Of a DNA stretch of 64,000 nt, positions 44,512-56,850 are shown one piece after another (positions within the stretch are counted from its first letter, which is position 1; every line of letters starts with the position of its first letter). The stretch is from NCBI GenBank assembly GCA_045560765.1, contig JBJKZD010000009.1:806001-870000 (forward strand), given 5' to 3'. Origin of the DNA: UBA9926 sp913064795 (GTDB lineage: Bacteria; Pseudomonadota; Gammaproteobacteria; Pseudomonadales; Azotimanducaceae). A program made the position numbers and the translations under genes. The notes beneath the pieces were generated by a model. That model had not been told where the DNA came from and did not search any database. It worked only from the letters and a program-made list of their open reading frames with translations.

Positions 44512-45651
44512 TTGGCGGCGAAAGCGATATTAGCGCTTGAAAGCGGGGATGTGTTTTCCGGGCGGTCTATCGGAGCACTCGGAGAACGAACAGGTGAAGT
44601 GGTGTTTAACACTTCGATGACGGGTTATCAGGAAATTCTGACCGATCCTTCATACGCCCAACAAATGATTACCTTGACCCATCCCCATATTGGTAACACA
44701 GGTTGTAACGCCGAAGATTACGAATCTGAAAGGGTTCATGCCTCAGGTCTGATCATTCGTGACCTACCCAAATTAGCGAGTAGCTGGCGTAAAGAGGAGT
44801 CTTTGCCTGAGTTTTTAATCCGCCATGACATGGTGGCGATCTCTGATATTGATACACGGGCGCTGACCCGTGTCCTCAGGACCCATGGTTCTCAAAATGG
44901 GTGTTTGATAGCAGATGAGAACCTAGATGAGCGGTCAGTTCAGACGGCCCTGGCTGCGGCCCGGGGTTTCCCTGGACTGAAAAATATGGACTTGGCCGGT
45001 GTTGTGAGCACCCCAGACCCCTATTCTTGGGCTGATGGATCCTGGGACGCACAGCAGCAAAAGCTCGAGGGAGTGGACCCGCAATTCAAAGTTATTGCTT
45101 ACGATTTTGGAGTAAAGCGCAATATCCTGCGCATGCTTGTTGATCGCGGTTGTGAGATGACAGTGGTGCCGGCTTCAACGCCCCCTGAGGAGGTCTTGGC
45201 GATGGCGCCTGATGGCATCTTTTTATCGAACGGGCCCGGTGACCCTGAACCCTGCACCTATGCGATTACGGCGATCCAGAGATTTTTGGCTGAACAAATA
45301 CCGCTATTTGGCATTTGTTTAGGACACCAACTGCTGGGATTGGCCGCGGGCGGCAAAACTCAGAAAATGGGCCACGGTCATCATGGCGCGAATCATCCCG
45401 TCCAAGATTTGGAGAGTGGCGTTGTTATGATTACGAGTCAAAACCACGGATTTTGTCTGGATGAGTCGCAGATTCCGGAGACCCTAGAAGTGACCCATCG
45501 ATCTTTATTCGACAATACAATTCAAGGGATTAAGGTAAAAACGGCCCCGGCTTTTGGATTCCAAGGTCATCCCGAGGCCAGCCCAGGACCACACGATCTG
45601 GCGCCGCTCTTTGATCAATTCATCTCCAGCATGTCAGCGGGGAGACGTTAA
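44512..45651 (+). CDS. carA: Carbamoyl-phosphate synthase small subunit
   Basis: The 379-residue glutaminase subunit starts at TTG 44512, preceded by GGTGGGAG. It has the N-terminal CarA domain (ALESGDVFSGRSIGALGERTGEVVFNTSMTGYQEILTDPSYA) and the class I glutamine amidotransferase site FGICLGHQLLGLA (nucleophile Cys) with later His and Glu in GFQGHPEASPGP. It feeds ammonia to CarB for arginine and pyrimidine synthesis. carB begins at the base after its stop codon. Confidence 0.97.
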   Translation: MAAKAILALESGDVFSGRSIGALGERTGEVVFNTSMTGYQEILTDPSYAQQMITLTHPHIGNTGCNAEDYESERVHASGLIIRDLPKLASSWRKEESLPEFLIRHDMVAISDIDTRALTRVLRTHGSQNGCLIADENLDERSVQTALAAARGFPGLKNMDLAGVVSTPDPYSWADGSWDAQQQKLEGVDPQFKVIAYDFGVKRNILRMLVDRGCEMTVVPASTPPEEVLAMAPDGIFLSNGPGDPEPCTYAITAIQRFLAEQIPLFGICLGHQLLGLAAGGKTQKMGHGHHGANHPVQDLESGVVMITSQNHGFCLDESQIPETLEVTHRSLFDNTIQGIKVKTAPAFGFQGHPEASPGPHDLAPLFDQFISSMSAGRR

Positions 45652-48873
<3,222 letters not shown>

Positions 48874-48926
48874 AGCGCGAAGACGCGTTTGATGCAAGGC
48901 GTTTAAAAAGTTAAAGGCAGTGAGCC

Positions 48927-49403
48927 ATGGATAAGATTCCAATGACGGAAGAGGGCGCCGAAGCCCTTAGAAATGAATTGAAGCGTTTAACTTCTGTTGA
49001 ACGGCCCCGAATCGTACAAGAAATTTCTGCAGCGCTTGAACAAGGTGATTTGCGAGAAAATGCTGAGTTTCAGTATGCCAAAGAAGAGCAAGGCCATATT
49101 GAGGGTAGGATATCAGAGATCGCAGCGAAGCTCGGCGCGGCGCAGGTGATCAACATCAAAGAGATTGCACCCTCTGGGCGGGTGATCTTCGGGACGACGG
49201 TGCGATTACTGAATGTCGAGTCAGATGAAGAAGTAACCTATAAAATCGTTGGCGATGACGAAGCCGATATCAAACAAGGAACGATTTCGATTTATTCGCC
49301 GGTGGCGCGCAGTTTAGTAGGTAAACAGGTCGATGATGTGGTTTTGATTCAGATCCCATCTGGAAAAATCGAATACGAGATCCTTTCAGTTGAACATTTG
49401 TGA
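48927..49403 (+). CDS. greA: Transcription elongation factor GreA
   Basis: The 158-residue protein has the antiparallel coiled coil with the acidic tip (ALEQGDLRENAEFQYAKEEQ) and the C-terminal FKBP-like domain (FGTTVRLLNVES; SPVARSLVGKQVDDVV). It rescues backtracked RNA polymerase by stimulating transcript cleavage. It follows carB and converges with yhbY. Confidence 0.97.
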   Translation: MDKIPMTEEGAEALRNELKRLTSVERPRIVQEISAALEQGDLRENAEFQYAKEEQGHIEGRISEIAAKLGAAQVINIKEIAPSGRVIFGTTVRLLNVESDEEVTYKIVGDDEADIKQGTISIYSPVARSLVGKQVDDVVLIQIPSGKIEYEILSVEHL

Positions 49404-49490
49404 TTTGAGTTCACCCTTGGCAAGCACTCAAACGCTGGATCCTAAGGGCGGGATTTCTAGGTAAACATTGGGTCAGTAGTGCGCTAGGTT

Positions 49491-49796
49491 TTAGGCGCGG
49501 TGGCGGAGGAGATTTGAAAGCGCTGCGTTCGGCGTTTTTGATCGCCGTAAGATGAGGGCAATGCCGCCAATGGTTTGGATAACCTCACATTGGGTCGATT
49601 CGACCAGCGCCCCGAGCAAAGTGGCTCGAGTCTCACGATCATGAACAAAGCGAACTTTAATCAGTTCGTGATCATCGAGGGCTCGCTCGAGTTCAGTTAA
49701 GACACTTTCAGAGAGTCCCTTTGCGGCGATCGTGACAACTGGGTCGAGATGATGTCCGATTCCTTTAAATTGTTTTTTCTGTTGTTGGGTGTACAT
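49491..49796 (-). CDS. yhbY: YhbY-type CRM-domain RNA-binding protein
   Basis: From ATG 49796 the protein has 101 residues. It is one CRM domain: QQKKQFKGIGHHLDPVVTIAAKGLSESVLTELERALDDHELIKVRF, then VIQTIGGIALILRR. The GKGG-like RNA-binding loop reads AAKGLS. YhbY associates with pre-50S ribosomes. The open frame upstream to 49910 overlaps rlmE and is not used. It is divergent from rlmE, as in many gammaproteobacteria. Confidence 0.93.
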   Translation of the reverse strand: MYTQQQKKQFKGIGHHLDPVVTIAAKGLSESVLTELERALDDHELIKVRFVHDRETRATLLGALVESTQCEVIQTIGGIALILRRSKTPNAALSNLLRHRA

Positions 49797-49855
49797 TCTT
49801 AAGTTCCAAAAAGATCTATTGTACGCCATGGCAAGATCAAGAAGGGCAGTCGGGT

Positions 49856-50479
49856 GTGAAAAAATCAAAAACGAGTCAGCGTTGGTTGACCGAACACGAG
49901 CAGGATCCATTTGTCCAAAGAGCCCGGATCGAGGGATATCGATCTCGAGCAGTGTACAAGCTCCTCGAGATCGATGATCGATTAGGACTTTTAAAGCCGG
50001 GACAAATCGTTGTTGATCTTGGTTCAGCCCCTGGAGGGTGGTCCCAGGTAGCTCGTGCGCGCATGGGGCCGCTGGGCCGAGTGATTGCGTTGGATATACT
50101 CGAAATGGCGCCGATTGAAGGCGTTGAGATCATTACGGGGGATTTCACGGAGGACGCCGTGTTCGACTGTTTATTGGAAAAGCTGGGTGAGGATCGGGTG
50201 GACCTTGTAATTTCTGATATGGCCCCCAATTTAAGTGGTATGAAGGCGGTTGATTTACCTCGGAGCGCTTATCTGGTGGAGTTAGCACTGGATTTCGCTC
50301 AAAAAATGCTCAAACCCGGGGGTAATTTATTGGTTAAGGCCTTTGAAGGGGAAGGAATTGATACTTTGCGGAGTCAATTTCGTAATCAGTATAAGAAATA
50401 CGTTAATCTAAAGCCCAAAGCCTCCCGGGGCCGTTCGAGAGAAATCTATCTCGCAGGGTTGAGAAGAGCCGGTCAATAA
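49856..50479 (+). CDS. rlmE: 23S rRNA (uridine-2'-O)-methyltransferase
   Basis: The 207-residue enzyme starts at GTG 49856. It has the FtsJ/RrmJ features: RSRAVYKLLEIDDRLGLLKPG, VVDLGSAPGGWSQVA (SAM site), and catalytic K-D-K-E residues in AVYKL, VISDMAPN, LLVKAFEGEG and SREIYL. It methylates U2552 of 23S rRNA in E. coli. It lies upstream of ftsH, forming the conserved rlmE-ftsH pair. Confidence 0.95.
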   Translation: MKKSKTSQRWLTEHEQDPFVQRARIEGYRSRAVYKLLEIDDRLGLLKPGQIVVDLGSAPGGWSQVARARMGPLGRVIALDILEMAPIEGVEIITGDFTEDAVFDCLLEKLGEDRVDLVISDMAPNLSGMKAVDLPRSAYLVELALDFAQKMLKPGGNLLVKAFEGEGIDTLRSQFRNQYKKYVNLKPKASRGRSREIYLAGLRRAGQ

Positions 50480-50580
50480 CCCGCGAGAGAGTTGATTGAG
50501 GTCAAGGCGGTAATGAAATAGGCAGAAGGGCGAACGCGGCAACAACAGCGCTGCAGAAGTCGACTAAGAGAGGAACAGTT

Positions 50581-52506
50581 GTGAACGATATGGGAAAGAA
50601 TCTGCTACTTTGGTTGGTGATTGCGGCGGTTTTGCTGACAGTCTTCCAAAATTTCAATGTTGATCGAGCGCCAGAAGAAGTCGAGTATTCGACGTTCATT
50701 GACCTCGTCAACGGTAATCGGATTCGCTCTGTAGAAATTGATGGTCTGATCATTCGGGGTGAACGATCAGACGGCATCTCTTTTGAGACCGTTCAGCCCC
50801 AGATCGTCGATAAAGCGTTAATCGATGACCTGCTCGATCACAATGTGAGTTTTCGAGGGGAGCGGCCCGAACAGCAGAGCATATGGACCCAATTGCTGGT
50901 TGCTAGCTTCCCAATTCTCGTGATTATCGCGGTCTTCATGTTTTTCATGCGGCAGATGCAAGGGGGCGCTAGCGGTAAAGGCGGTCCGCTTTCGTTTGGC
51001 AAGAGCAAAGCAAAACTCCTCGGTGAAGACCAAATTAAGACAACGTTTGCCGACGTCGCAGGCGTGGACGAGGCGAAAGAAGAAGTCAAAGAGCTCGTCG
51101 ATTTCTTGAGAGAGCCGAGTAAGTTTCAAAAACTTGGCGGAAAAATTCCTCGAGGGACATTGATGGTGGGCTCCCCTGGGACAGGAAAGACCCTGCTTGC
51201 AAAGGCCATTGCAGGGGAAGCGAAGGTGCCGTTTTTCTCGATTTCTGGTTCAGACTTCGTCGAGATGTTCGTAGGAGTAGGGGCCTCCCGTGTTCGAGAC
51301 ATGTTCGAGCAGGCCAAAAAGGCGACGCCTTGCATCATTTTTATCGATGAGATCGACGCCGTGGGCCGGCATCGAGGAGCAGGTCTCGGTGGCGGACATG
51401 ATGAGCGAGAGCAGACGCTGAACCAGCTTCTGGTCGAGATGGATGGCTTTGATGGCAACGAAGGGATCATTGTCATTGCGTCGACCAACCGACCTGATGT
51501 TTTAGACCCGGCGCTGCTGCGTCCTGGTCGTTTCGATCGACAGGTTGTCGTGCCCTTGCCAGACCTTCGCGGTCGAGAGCAGGTGCTGAAGGTTCACATG
51601 CGCAAAGTACCGATTTCTGATGATGTGGTGGCAATGGACATCGCTCGAGGGACGCCAGGGTTTTCTGGCGCTGACTTGGCCAATGTGGTTAATGAAGCGG
51701 CCCTTTTTGCAGCAAGACAGGACCAGAGATTGGTGGCGATGCGGCATTTTGAACAAGCCAAAGACAAGATCATGATGGGCGCAGAGCGCAAGACCATGGT
51801 GATGAACGAAAAAGAGCGGACAAACACAGCCTATCATGAGGCGGGTCATTGCATCGTGGGGTACATGATGCCCGAACACGACCCAAGCTATAAAGTCTCT
51901 ATCATTCCGCGCGGGCGCGCTTTGGGCGTGACCATGTTCCTTCCCGAAGAAGACCGATATTCGATGAGCAAGCGTTTGATCGAGAGCCAAATTTGTGGGC
52001 TGTTCGGAGGTCGCATCGCAGAAGAGCTCACCTTAGGGTTCGATGGCGTCACAACCGGGGCGTCCAACGACATCGAGCGTGCTACCAAGATGGCACGATC
52101 CATGGTCACCAAATGGGGTCTCTCGGAGAAATTAGGTCCGTTGCAGTACGAAGATGAAGAGAGCGAGGTCTTCTTGGGTAAGTCCGCGGGTTCGAGTCGG
52201 GCCAATGTCTCCGGAGAGACTGCGAAAATCATAGACGATGAGATCAAGCAAATTATTGATCAGTGTTACTCGAAAGCGCGCACAATTTTAATCGATCATC
52301 GCGAGCAACTCGACGCGATGGCGGCAGCGCTGCTCGAGTACGAGACGATTGATAAAAGCCAGATCGACGACATTATGGCAGGGCGCCCTCCGAAGCCCCC
52401 TTCGGACTGGAACGATGACGCACCTTCAAAGGGCCCGGACCTTGAGGATCCTGTGGCTTCAAGCGATGACGCGGGTGATATGGATGGCGCCCCCTCCGGT
52501 GCATAA
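50581..52506 (+). CDS. ftsH: ATP-dependent zinc metalloprotease FtsH
   Basis: The 641-residue protein starts at GTG 50581, with AGAGGAAC upstream. Two transmembrane helices (about 5-25 and 100-122) flank a periplasmic domain. The AAA module has GSPGTGKT (Walker A, with Ser where Pro is common), FIDEIDAVGR (Walker B) and STNRPDVLDPALLRPGRFDR (SRH). The protease has HEAGH (about 419) and a downstream Asp ligand. It degrades membrane and regulatory proteins, including sigma-32 in E. coli. Confidence 0.98.
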   Translation: MNDMGKNLLLWLVIAAVLLTVFQNFNVDRAPEEVEYSTFIDLVNGNRIRSVEIDGLIIRGERSDGISFETVQPQIVDKALIDDLLDHNVSFRGERPEQQSIWTQLLVASFPILVIIAVFMFFMRQMQGGASGKGGPLSFGKSKAKLLGEDQIKTTFADVAGVDEAKEEVKELVDFLREPSKFQKLGGKIPRGTLMVGSPGTGKTLLAKAIAGEAKVPFFSISGSDFVEMFVGVGASRVRDMFEQAKKATPCIIFIDEIDAVGRHRGAGLGGGHDEREQTLNQLLVEMDGFDGNEGIIVIASTNRPDVLDPALLRPGRFDRQVVVPLPDLRGREQVLKVHMRKVPISDDVVAMDIARGTPGFSGADLANVVNEAALFAARQDQRLVAMRHFEQAKDKIMMGAERKTMVMNEKERTNTAYHEAGHCIVGYMMPEHDPSYKVSIIPRGRALGVTMFLPEEDRYSMSKRLIESQICGLFGGRIAEELTLGFDGVTTGASNDIERATKMARSMVTKWGLSEKLGPLQYEDEESEVFLGKSAGSSRANVSGETAKIIDDEIKQIIDQCYSKARTILIDHREQLDAMAAALLEYETIDKSQIDDIMAGRPPKPPSDWNDDAPSKGPDLEDPVASSDDAGDMDGAPSGA

Positions 52507-52509
52507 CGA

Positions 52510-53343
52510 TTGAAGGAAAATCCGCTATCCCGGCGGTTATTCGATCGCCAGCCGCTGGTGATGGGGATACTCAATGTCACCCCAGACTCCTTCTCCGACG
52601 GAGGACAGTTTCAAAGTCTCGAAGCGGCGCTGCGCCAAACCGATGCGATGATTCAGGGCGGCGCCGATATCATTGATATTGGCGGTGAGTCGACCCGACC
52701 CGGCGCGCGCCGCCCCAGCCAGCAAGAAGAGCTAGACCGAGTGCTGCCGATTCTCGACGGTGTCCAAGCTCGGTTCGATGTCCCCATTTCTATCGATAGT
52801 TCAACCCCTGAAGTGATCAGCGCTGCTGCGTCTCTAGAGGTCGCCATGATCAACGATGTGCGGGCGCTGACTTTGCCTGGCGCAGTGGCCGCTGTAGGGG
52901 ATTTCGCCCTTGTGGCGCTGATGCACATGCAGGGGACACCTGAGAGTATGCAGGTCGCGCCGCGCTACCAAGATTTATTCGGCGAGATTAATGGTTTTTT
53001 TTCTGAGCGGATCCAAGCCCTGGAGTTGGGTGGTATTAACCGCGAGCGATTGATTCTGGATCCCGGTTTTGGATTTGGGAAAACCCCGGATCAAAATTTC
53101 GAGCTGATCAGGGGATTGTCAGAGTTTAGTGTATTCGATCGTCCACTGATGATCGGCCTCTCACGAAAAAGCAGCCTTCGAACTGTGACTGATGATATTC
53201 TTAGTGCGTCGGTTGCCGGTGCTTTAGCTGCGGTTGCCGCCGGTGCCAGCCTGATTCGCGTTCATGATGTCGGAGCGACGGTGAGTGCTTTGGCGGTCTG
53301 GAAAGCGATTTATGATGAGAGGAAAGAAAGAGATGGCACCTAA
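52510..53343 (+). CDS. folP: Dihydropteroate synthase
   Basis: The 277-residue enzyme starts at TTG 52510, three bases after the ftsH stop. It has VMGILNVTPDSFSDGG (pterin site), DIIDIGGESTRPGAR (loop 2), ISIDSSTPEV, LILDPGFGFGKTPDQN and GLSRKS. It joins p-aminobenzoate to the pterin in folate synthesis and is the sulfonamide target. Its end overlaps the glmM start. Confidence 0.95.
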   Translation: MKENPLSRRLFDRQPLVMGILNVTPDSFSDGGQFQSLEAALRQTDAMIQGGADIIDIGGESTRPGARRPSQQEELDRVLPILDGVQARFDVPISIDSSTPEVISAAASLEVAMINDVRALTLPGAVAAVGDFALVALMHMQGTPESMQVAPRYQDLFGEINGFFSERIQALELGGINRERLILDPGFGFGKTPDQNFELIRGLSEFSVFDRPLMIGLSRKSSLRTVTDDILSASVAGALAAVAAGASLIRVHDVGATVSALAVWKAIYDERKERDGT

Positions 53344-54667
53344 GTATTTCGGTACCGACGGTATTCGAGGGCCCGTAGGAGCCCACCCCATCACTGCTGA
53401 GTTTGTGCTCAAGTTGGGATGGGCGGCGGGTGTTGTTTTCTCAGAATCACAAGGGGGTACGATCTTAATAGGAAAAGATACCCGTATCTCGGGTTATCTG
53501 TTCGAATCTGCGCTTGAGGCAGGTCTAGCCTCAGCCGGCGTCAATATTGTGATGCTTGGCCCGATGCCCACCCCTGCAGTCGCTTACTTGACGCGCGCGG
53601 TCTCTGCGCAAGCGGGTATCGTGATCAGTGCGTCTCATAATCCCTACTCGGACAATGGGATTAAGTTTTTCTCAGGAGAAGGTCGTAAGTTGCCTGACTC
53701 AGTCGAAACGGAAATTGAGCGTTTGATCGACGCACCGATGACAACGGTCGCCTCCCAGCATTTGGGCAAAGCAGAGCGCATGACCGACGCTGTTGGCCGT
53801 TACGTTGAATTTTGCAAAAACACCTTCCCTAAATCGATGAACTTGAAAGGTTTTAAAATAGTGGTCGATTGCGCTCATGGGGCCGCCTACAAGGTGGCGC
53901 CCAGCGTTTTTCGAGAGCTTGGCGCAACGGTGATTACGATGGGCTGCAGCCCAGACGGGTTGAACATCAATGAGGGCGTAGGTGCGACAGATCCGGCGGC
54001 CCTGGCTCAGCGAGTGGTTCTAGAAGCGGCGGATTTAGGGATCGCACTCGACGGTGATGGAGACCGACTGGTCATGGTGGATGATGCAGGGAACATTGTC
54101 GACGGTGATGAGCTACTCCTTGTTATTGCACTGTATCGACAGGCAAAAGGGGACCTGAGAGGGGGCGTGGTTGGGACTTTAATGAGCAACCTTGGTTTGG
54201 AAGTCGCTCTCAAGCACCACAATATTGATTTTGTCCGATCGGCTGTGGGTGATCGACATGTTCTAGCGGATCTGGTCCAGCGTGATTGGGCGCTGGGTGG
54301 TGAAGGTTCAGGGCATATCCTATGCCTTGATCAAACAACCACAGGAGATGGCGTGGTCTCAGCGCTGCAAGTGCTGGTTGCGATTGTGGGTTCTGGAAAG
54401 ACACTGCGTCATTTGGTCAGTGTGATGGATAAATATCCGCAGACCATGATCAACGTCAAAGATGTATCGCCGGGTGCAATGCAGGCGGAGCCAGTCTTGG
54501 AGGCGGTAGCAGAGGTTGAGCAGGCCCTGGGCGCTGAAGGTCGGGTGCTGTTGCGGCCGTCGGGTACCGAACCGGTTCTGCGGGTCATGGTTGAAGGCAA
54601 ACATTCAGAACAGGTGAAGCGCTTTGCGGAAGAGCTGGCCCAAGTTGTGGGTTCTGTTCCGCATTGA
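53333..54667 (+). CDS. glmM: Phosphoglucosamine mutase
   Basis: I start at ATG 53333 (KYFGTDGIRG directly follows), overlapping the folP stop by 11 bases; the longer frame from 53285 lies within folP. The 444-residue enzyme has the phosphoserine loop GIVISASHNPYSDNGIKFF, the metal loop DGDGDR, and the C-terminal phosphate loop VLLRPSGTEPVLRVM. It makes glucosamine-1-phosphate for UDP-GlcNAc. Confidence 0.97.
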   Translation: MAPKYFGTDGIRGPVGAHPITAEFVLKLGWAAGVVFSESQGGTILIGKDTRISGYLFESALEAGLASAGVNIVMLGPMPTPAVAYLTRAVSAQAGIVISASHNPYSDNGIKFFSGEGRKLPDSVETEIERLIDAPMTTVASQHLGKAERMTDAVGRYVEFCKNTFPKSMNLKGFKIVVDCAHGAAYKVAPSVFRELGATVITMGCSPDGLNINEGVGATDPAALAQRVVLEAADLGIALDGDGDRLVMVDDAGNIVDGDELLLVIALYRQAKGDLRGGVVGTLMSNLGLEVALKHHNIDFVRSAVGDRHVLADLVQRDWALGGEGSGHILCLDQTTTGDGVVSALQVLVAIVGSGKTLRHLVSVMDKYPQTMINVKDVSPGAMQAEPVLEAVAEVEQALGAEGRVLLRPSGTEPVLRVMVEGKHSEQVKRFAEELAQVVGSVPH

Positions 54668-54782
54668 AACTTAATTGGAGGTTCGTTAAGATTCGCGCCC
54701 GGTGTAGATGTCGTAAGAGAGTCGTTAACAGCCAAAGCCATACACAGGCCATTTAGTCGAAGATGCCGGATAGGGATAGGAT

Positions 54783-55523
54783 ATGACGGCGCCATTGATC
54801 GTTGCAAATTGGAAAATGAACGGATCCGAGGCGCTGTTGCGAGATGTTGCGGAAGCGCTGGTTGATCGCCAAGGATCAGTCGATGTGGTGCTGGCTCTCC
54901 CCGCGATCCATATGTCGCTTGCGCGAGCGTTGTTGCAAGACGGGATCAGGTGGGCAAGCCAGGATGTCCATTGGCTTGAGTCTGGTGCCTATACGGGGGA
55001 GTTGAGTGCGGAAATGATAGCCCAGATGGGTGCATCGCACAGTATTGTAGGACACTCAGAGCGGCGAGAGTATTTTGCGGAGAGCGATGAGATTGTCGCC
55101 AAAAAAGCGAATGCTTGCTTTCGAGCGGGGTTAATCCCCATTGTGTGCGTTGGCGAAAGTCGGGAAGCTCGGCAGGCGGAACGGACTGAAGCGGTGGTGT
55201 GCGAGCAGCTGGAGGTCTTGCTTGCAGGCCTCCCCCAGGGTGCTGAGAGATTGATTATCGCTTACGAGCCGATCTGGGCAATTGGGACAGGTGCAGAAGC
55301 GACGCCGGAGATGGCGCAAGCCGTGCACGCGGTGCTCAGAGACACGGCTCAGAAAAGGGGATTTCGTTTGGACAAGGTCTTGTATGGAGGCAGTGTCAAA
55401 GAGGATAATGTGGCTGCTTTGATGTCGATGCCTGATATCGATGGGGTGCTAGTCGGTGGTGCCTCTTTGTCTGCTCAAGGCTTTAGCGCGTTATGCGCTA
55501 ATGCAGCAGCCACGCACAACTAA
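54783..55523 (+). CDS. tpiA: Triosephosphate isomerase
   Basis: The 246-residue TIM barrel has the catalytic Lys in ANWKMNG, His in VGHSERR, Glu in IAYEPIWAIGTG, and the phosphate loop LYGGSVKEDN with GVLVGGASL. It interconverts DHAP and GAP. Location between glmM and secG matches Pseudomonas order. Confidence 0.97.
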   Translation: MTAPLIVANWKMNGSEALLRDVAEALVDRQGSVDVVLALPAIHMSLARALLQDGIRWASQDVHWLESGAYTGELSAEMIAQMGASHSIVGHSERREYFAESDEIVAKKANACFRAGLIPIVCVGESREARQAERTEAVVCEQLEVLLAGLPQGAERLIIAYEPIWAIGTGAEATPEMAQAVHAVLRDTAQKRGFRLDKVLYGGSVKEDNVAALMSMPDIDGVLVGGASLSAQGFSALCANAAATHN

Positions 55524-55559
55524 AATCAGCGGCCTCAACAACAAAGGTAGGACGAGGAA

Positions 55560-55913
55560 ATGGATTTAGACTTATTTGAACAGCTGGTGCTGATCGTCCA
55601 CGTGATCGCAGCATTGGCTGTTATTGGACTGGTTTTGATCCAGCAAGGCAAAGGCGCAGACATGGGCTCAGGATTTGGCGGTGGTGCGTCAAATACTGTT
55701 TTTGGCAGCGGTGGAGCAGGCAACTTTTTAACGCGCCTGACAACTTGGATCGCGGTGGCGTTTTTTGTAACCAGTTTTGGATTAGCCTATGTTGCTAAGC
55801 AGCGTTCAGAGGCCGTCATGATTCAGGGAATCCCTCAGATTGAAGCGGTAGAAGTCGCGCCAGTTTCAATTGCCCCTGATGAACAAGACAACTCTGAGAT
55901 ACCAGAGCTTTAG
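55560..55913 (+). CDS. secG: Protein-export membrane protein SecG
   Basis: The 117-residue protein has two hydrophobic helices flanking the conserved loop LVLIQQGKGADMGSGFGGGASNTVFGSGGAGNFLTRLT. It is the small subunit of the SecYEG translocon. The C-terminal 30 residues are acidic and variable, as usual. A tRNA gene begins nine bases after the stop. Confidence 0.96.
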   Translation: MDLDLFEQLVLIVHVIAALAVIGLVLIQQGKGADMGSGFGGGASNTVFGSGGAGNFLTRLTTWIAVAFFVTSFGLAYVAKQRSEAVMIQGIPQIEAVEVAPVSIAPDEQDNSEIPEL

Positions 55914-55921
55914 ACTTTTTA

Positions 55922-56008
55922 GCCGAAGTGGTGGAATTGGTAGACACGCTACCTTGAGGGGGTAGTGGGGGAAACCCCGTGGAGGTTCAAGTCCTCTCTT
56001 CGGCACCA
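55922..56008 (+). tRNA. tRNA-Leu (anticodon GAG)
   Basis: The 87-nt class II tRNA has acceptor strand GCCGAAG pairing with CTTCGGC, D-loop GGTAGACACGC, anticodon stem CTACC/GGTAG with loop TTGAGGG (anticodon GAG), a variable arm and the T loop GTTCAAGTC; CCA is encoded. It corresponds to leuU, which also follows secG in E. coli. Confidence 0.96.
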
Positions 56009-56091
56009 ATTCAATGCAAAGTGACTATTTTTGCAGACTCTTTCGGGATACGGTTAGTCGGCCCGAAAGGGGTTCTCCCGCTTAATTTAGG

Positions 56092-56121
56092 TTGACCCAG
56101 AGGGGACGGTGATCTTATAAT
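56092..56121 (+). promoter_or_regulatory. Sigma-70 promoter of the initiator tRNA and rimP operon
   Basis: TTGACC, an 18-base spacer and a perfect TATAAT end about 15 bases before the mature 5' end of the initiator tRNA. The stretch also forms a hairpin (GGACGGTGAT/ATCGCCGTCC, 56104-56129) overlapping the -10 region. Confidence 0.75.
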
Positions 56122-56136
56122 CGCCGTCCTTGTTGT

Positions 56137-56213
56137 TGCGGGGTGGAGCAGTCTGGTAGCTCGACGGGCTCATAACCCGTAGGTCGCGGGTTCAAATCCT
56201 GCCCCCGCTACCA
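56137..56213 (+). tRNA. Initiator tRNA-fMet (anticodon CAT)
   Basis: The 77-nt tRNA has the initiator marks: three G:C pairs at the anticodon stem base (GGG CTCATAA CCC), no Watson-Crick pair at 1:72, T loop GTTCAAATC, and encoded CCA. By my alignment positions 1 and 72 are both T, rather than the C and A of E. coli. It corresponds to metY, placed before rimP-nusA-infB as in E. coli. Confidence 0.94.
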
Positions 56214-56221
56214 CTTTAAGG

Positions 56222-56246
56222 AAAGCCCCTATCTTGGGGCTTTTTG
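56222..56246 (+). terminator. Terminator 1 after the initiator tRNA
   Basis: AAGCCCC/GGGGCTT with loop TATCTT and five T residues starts nine bases after the tRNA. Confidence 0.85.
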
Positions 56247-56319
56247 TTTCAGGTGCCGTGGGTTTTGGCCAGGGCTTCAGAAACGAACATTGGGCCGATG
56301 TTGGTTCGGCAATTTAAAG

Positions 56320-56343
56320 TGGGCAGTTGTGCCCATTTTTTTT
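56320..56343 (+). terminator. Terminator 2 immediately before the rimP ribosome site
   Basis: TGGGCA/TGCCCA with a four-base loop is followed by eight T residues, and the AGGAG ribosome site of rimP begins right after the T tract. Confidence 0.85.
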
Positions 56344-56360
56344 AGGAGAATTTTGGTGGC

Positions 56361-56807
56361 ATGGGGGAGAAGGGCCTAGAGACATTGATCGAGCCGGTAG
56401 TGCTGGCGCTAGGATGCCAGTTGTGGGGTATCGAGACGGTAAATCAGGGTCGCAGGATGACGCTGAAGATCTATATCGATTCTGAGCAAGGCATTAATGT
56501 GGATGATTGCGCTGGTGTGAGTCGGCAGGTGAGTAGTTTATTCGATGTCGAAGATCCTATACCTGGCGAGTACGTCCTAGAGGTTTCATCTCCTGGAATA
56601 GACCGTCGGTTATTCAAAGCGGCCCATTATGAGCAGTGTAAAGGTGCCAAAATTCAAGTGACCTTGCGGAGCGCGTTTGAAGGTCAAAGAAAGTTTAAAG
56701 GTATTTTAAGTGGTCTTGAAAACGATGACGTTGTCCTCAGGGTCGACGATACGCAAGAGGTGTTACTTCCCTTTGATAGTATCGAACGAGCGCGAGTGGT
56801 CGTTTAA
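56361..56807 (+). CDS. rimP: Ribosome maturation factor RimP
   Basis: The 148-residue protein has LIEPVVLALGCQLWGIE, the central VDDCAGVSRQVSSLFDVEDPIPGEYVLEVSSPGIDRRLF and a C-terminal SH3-like part. It helps mature the 30S subunit. It opens the rimP-nusA-infB-rbfA-truB-rpsO-pnp series; two terminators separate it from the tRNA upstream. Confidence 0.95.
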   Translation: MGEKGLETLIEPVVLALGCQLWGIETVNQGRRMTLKIYIDSEQGINVDDCAGVSRQVSSLFDVEDPIPGEYVLEVSSPGIDRRLFKAAHYEQCKGAKIQVTLRSAFEGQRKFKGILSGLENDDVVLRVDDTQEVLLPFDSIERARVVV

Positions 56808-56850
56808 GTGTAATGGCGAGAGCGATCTCGCGTACAGATGAGATGGAGTC

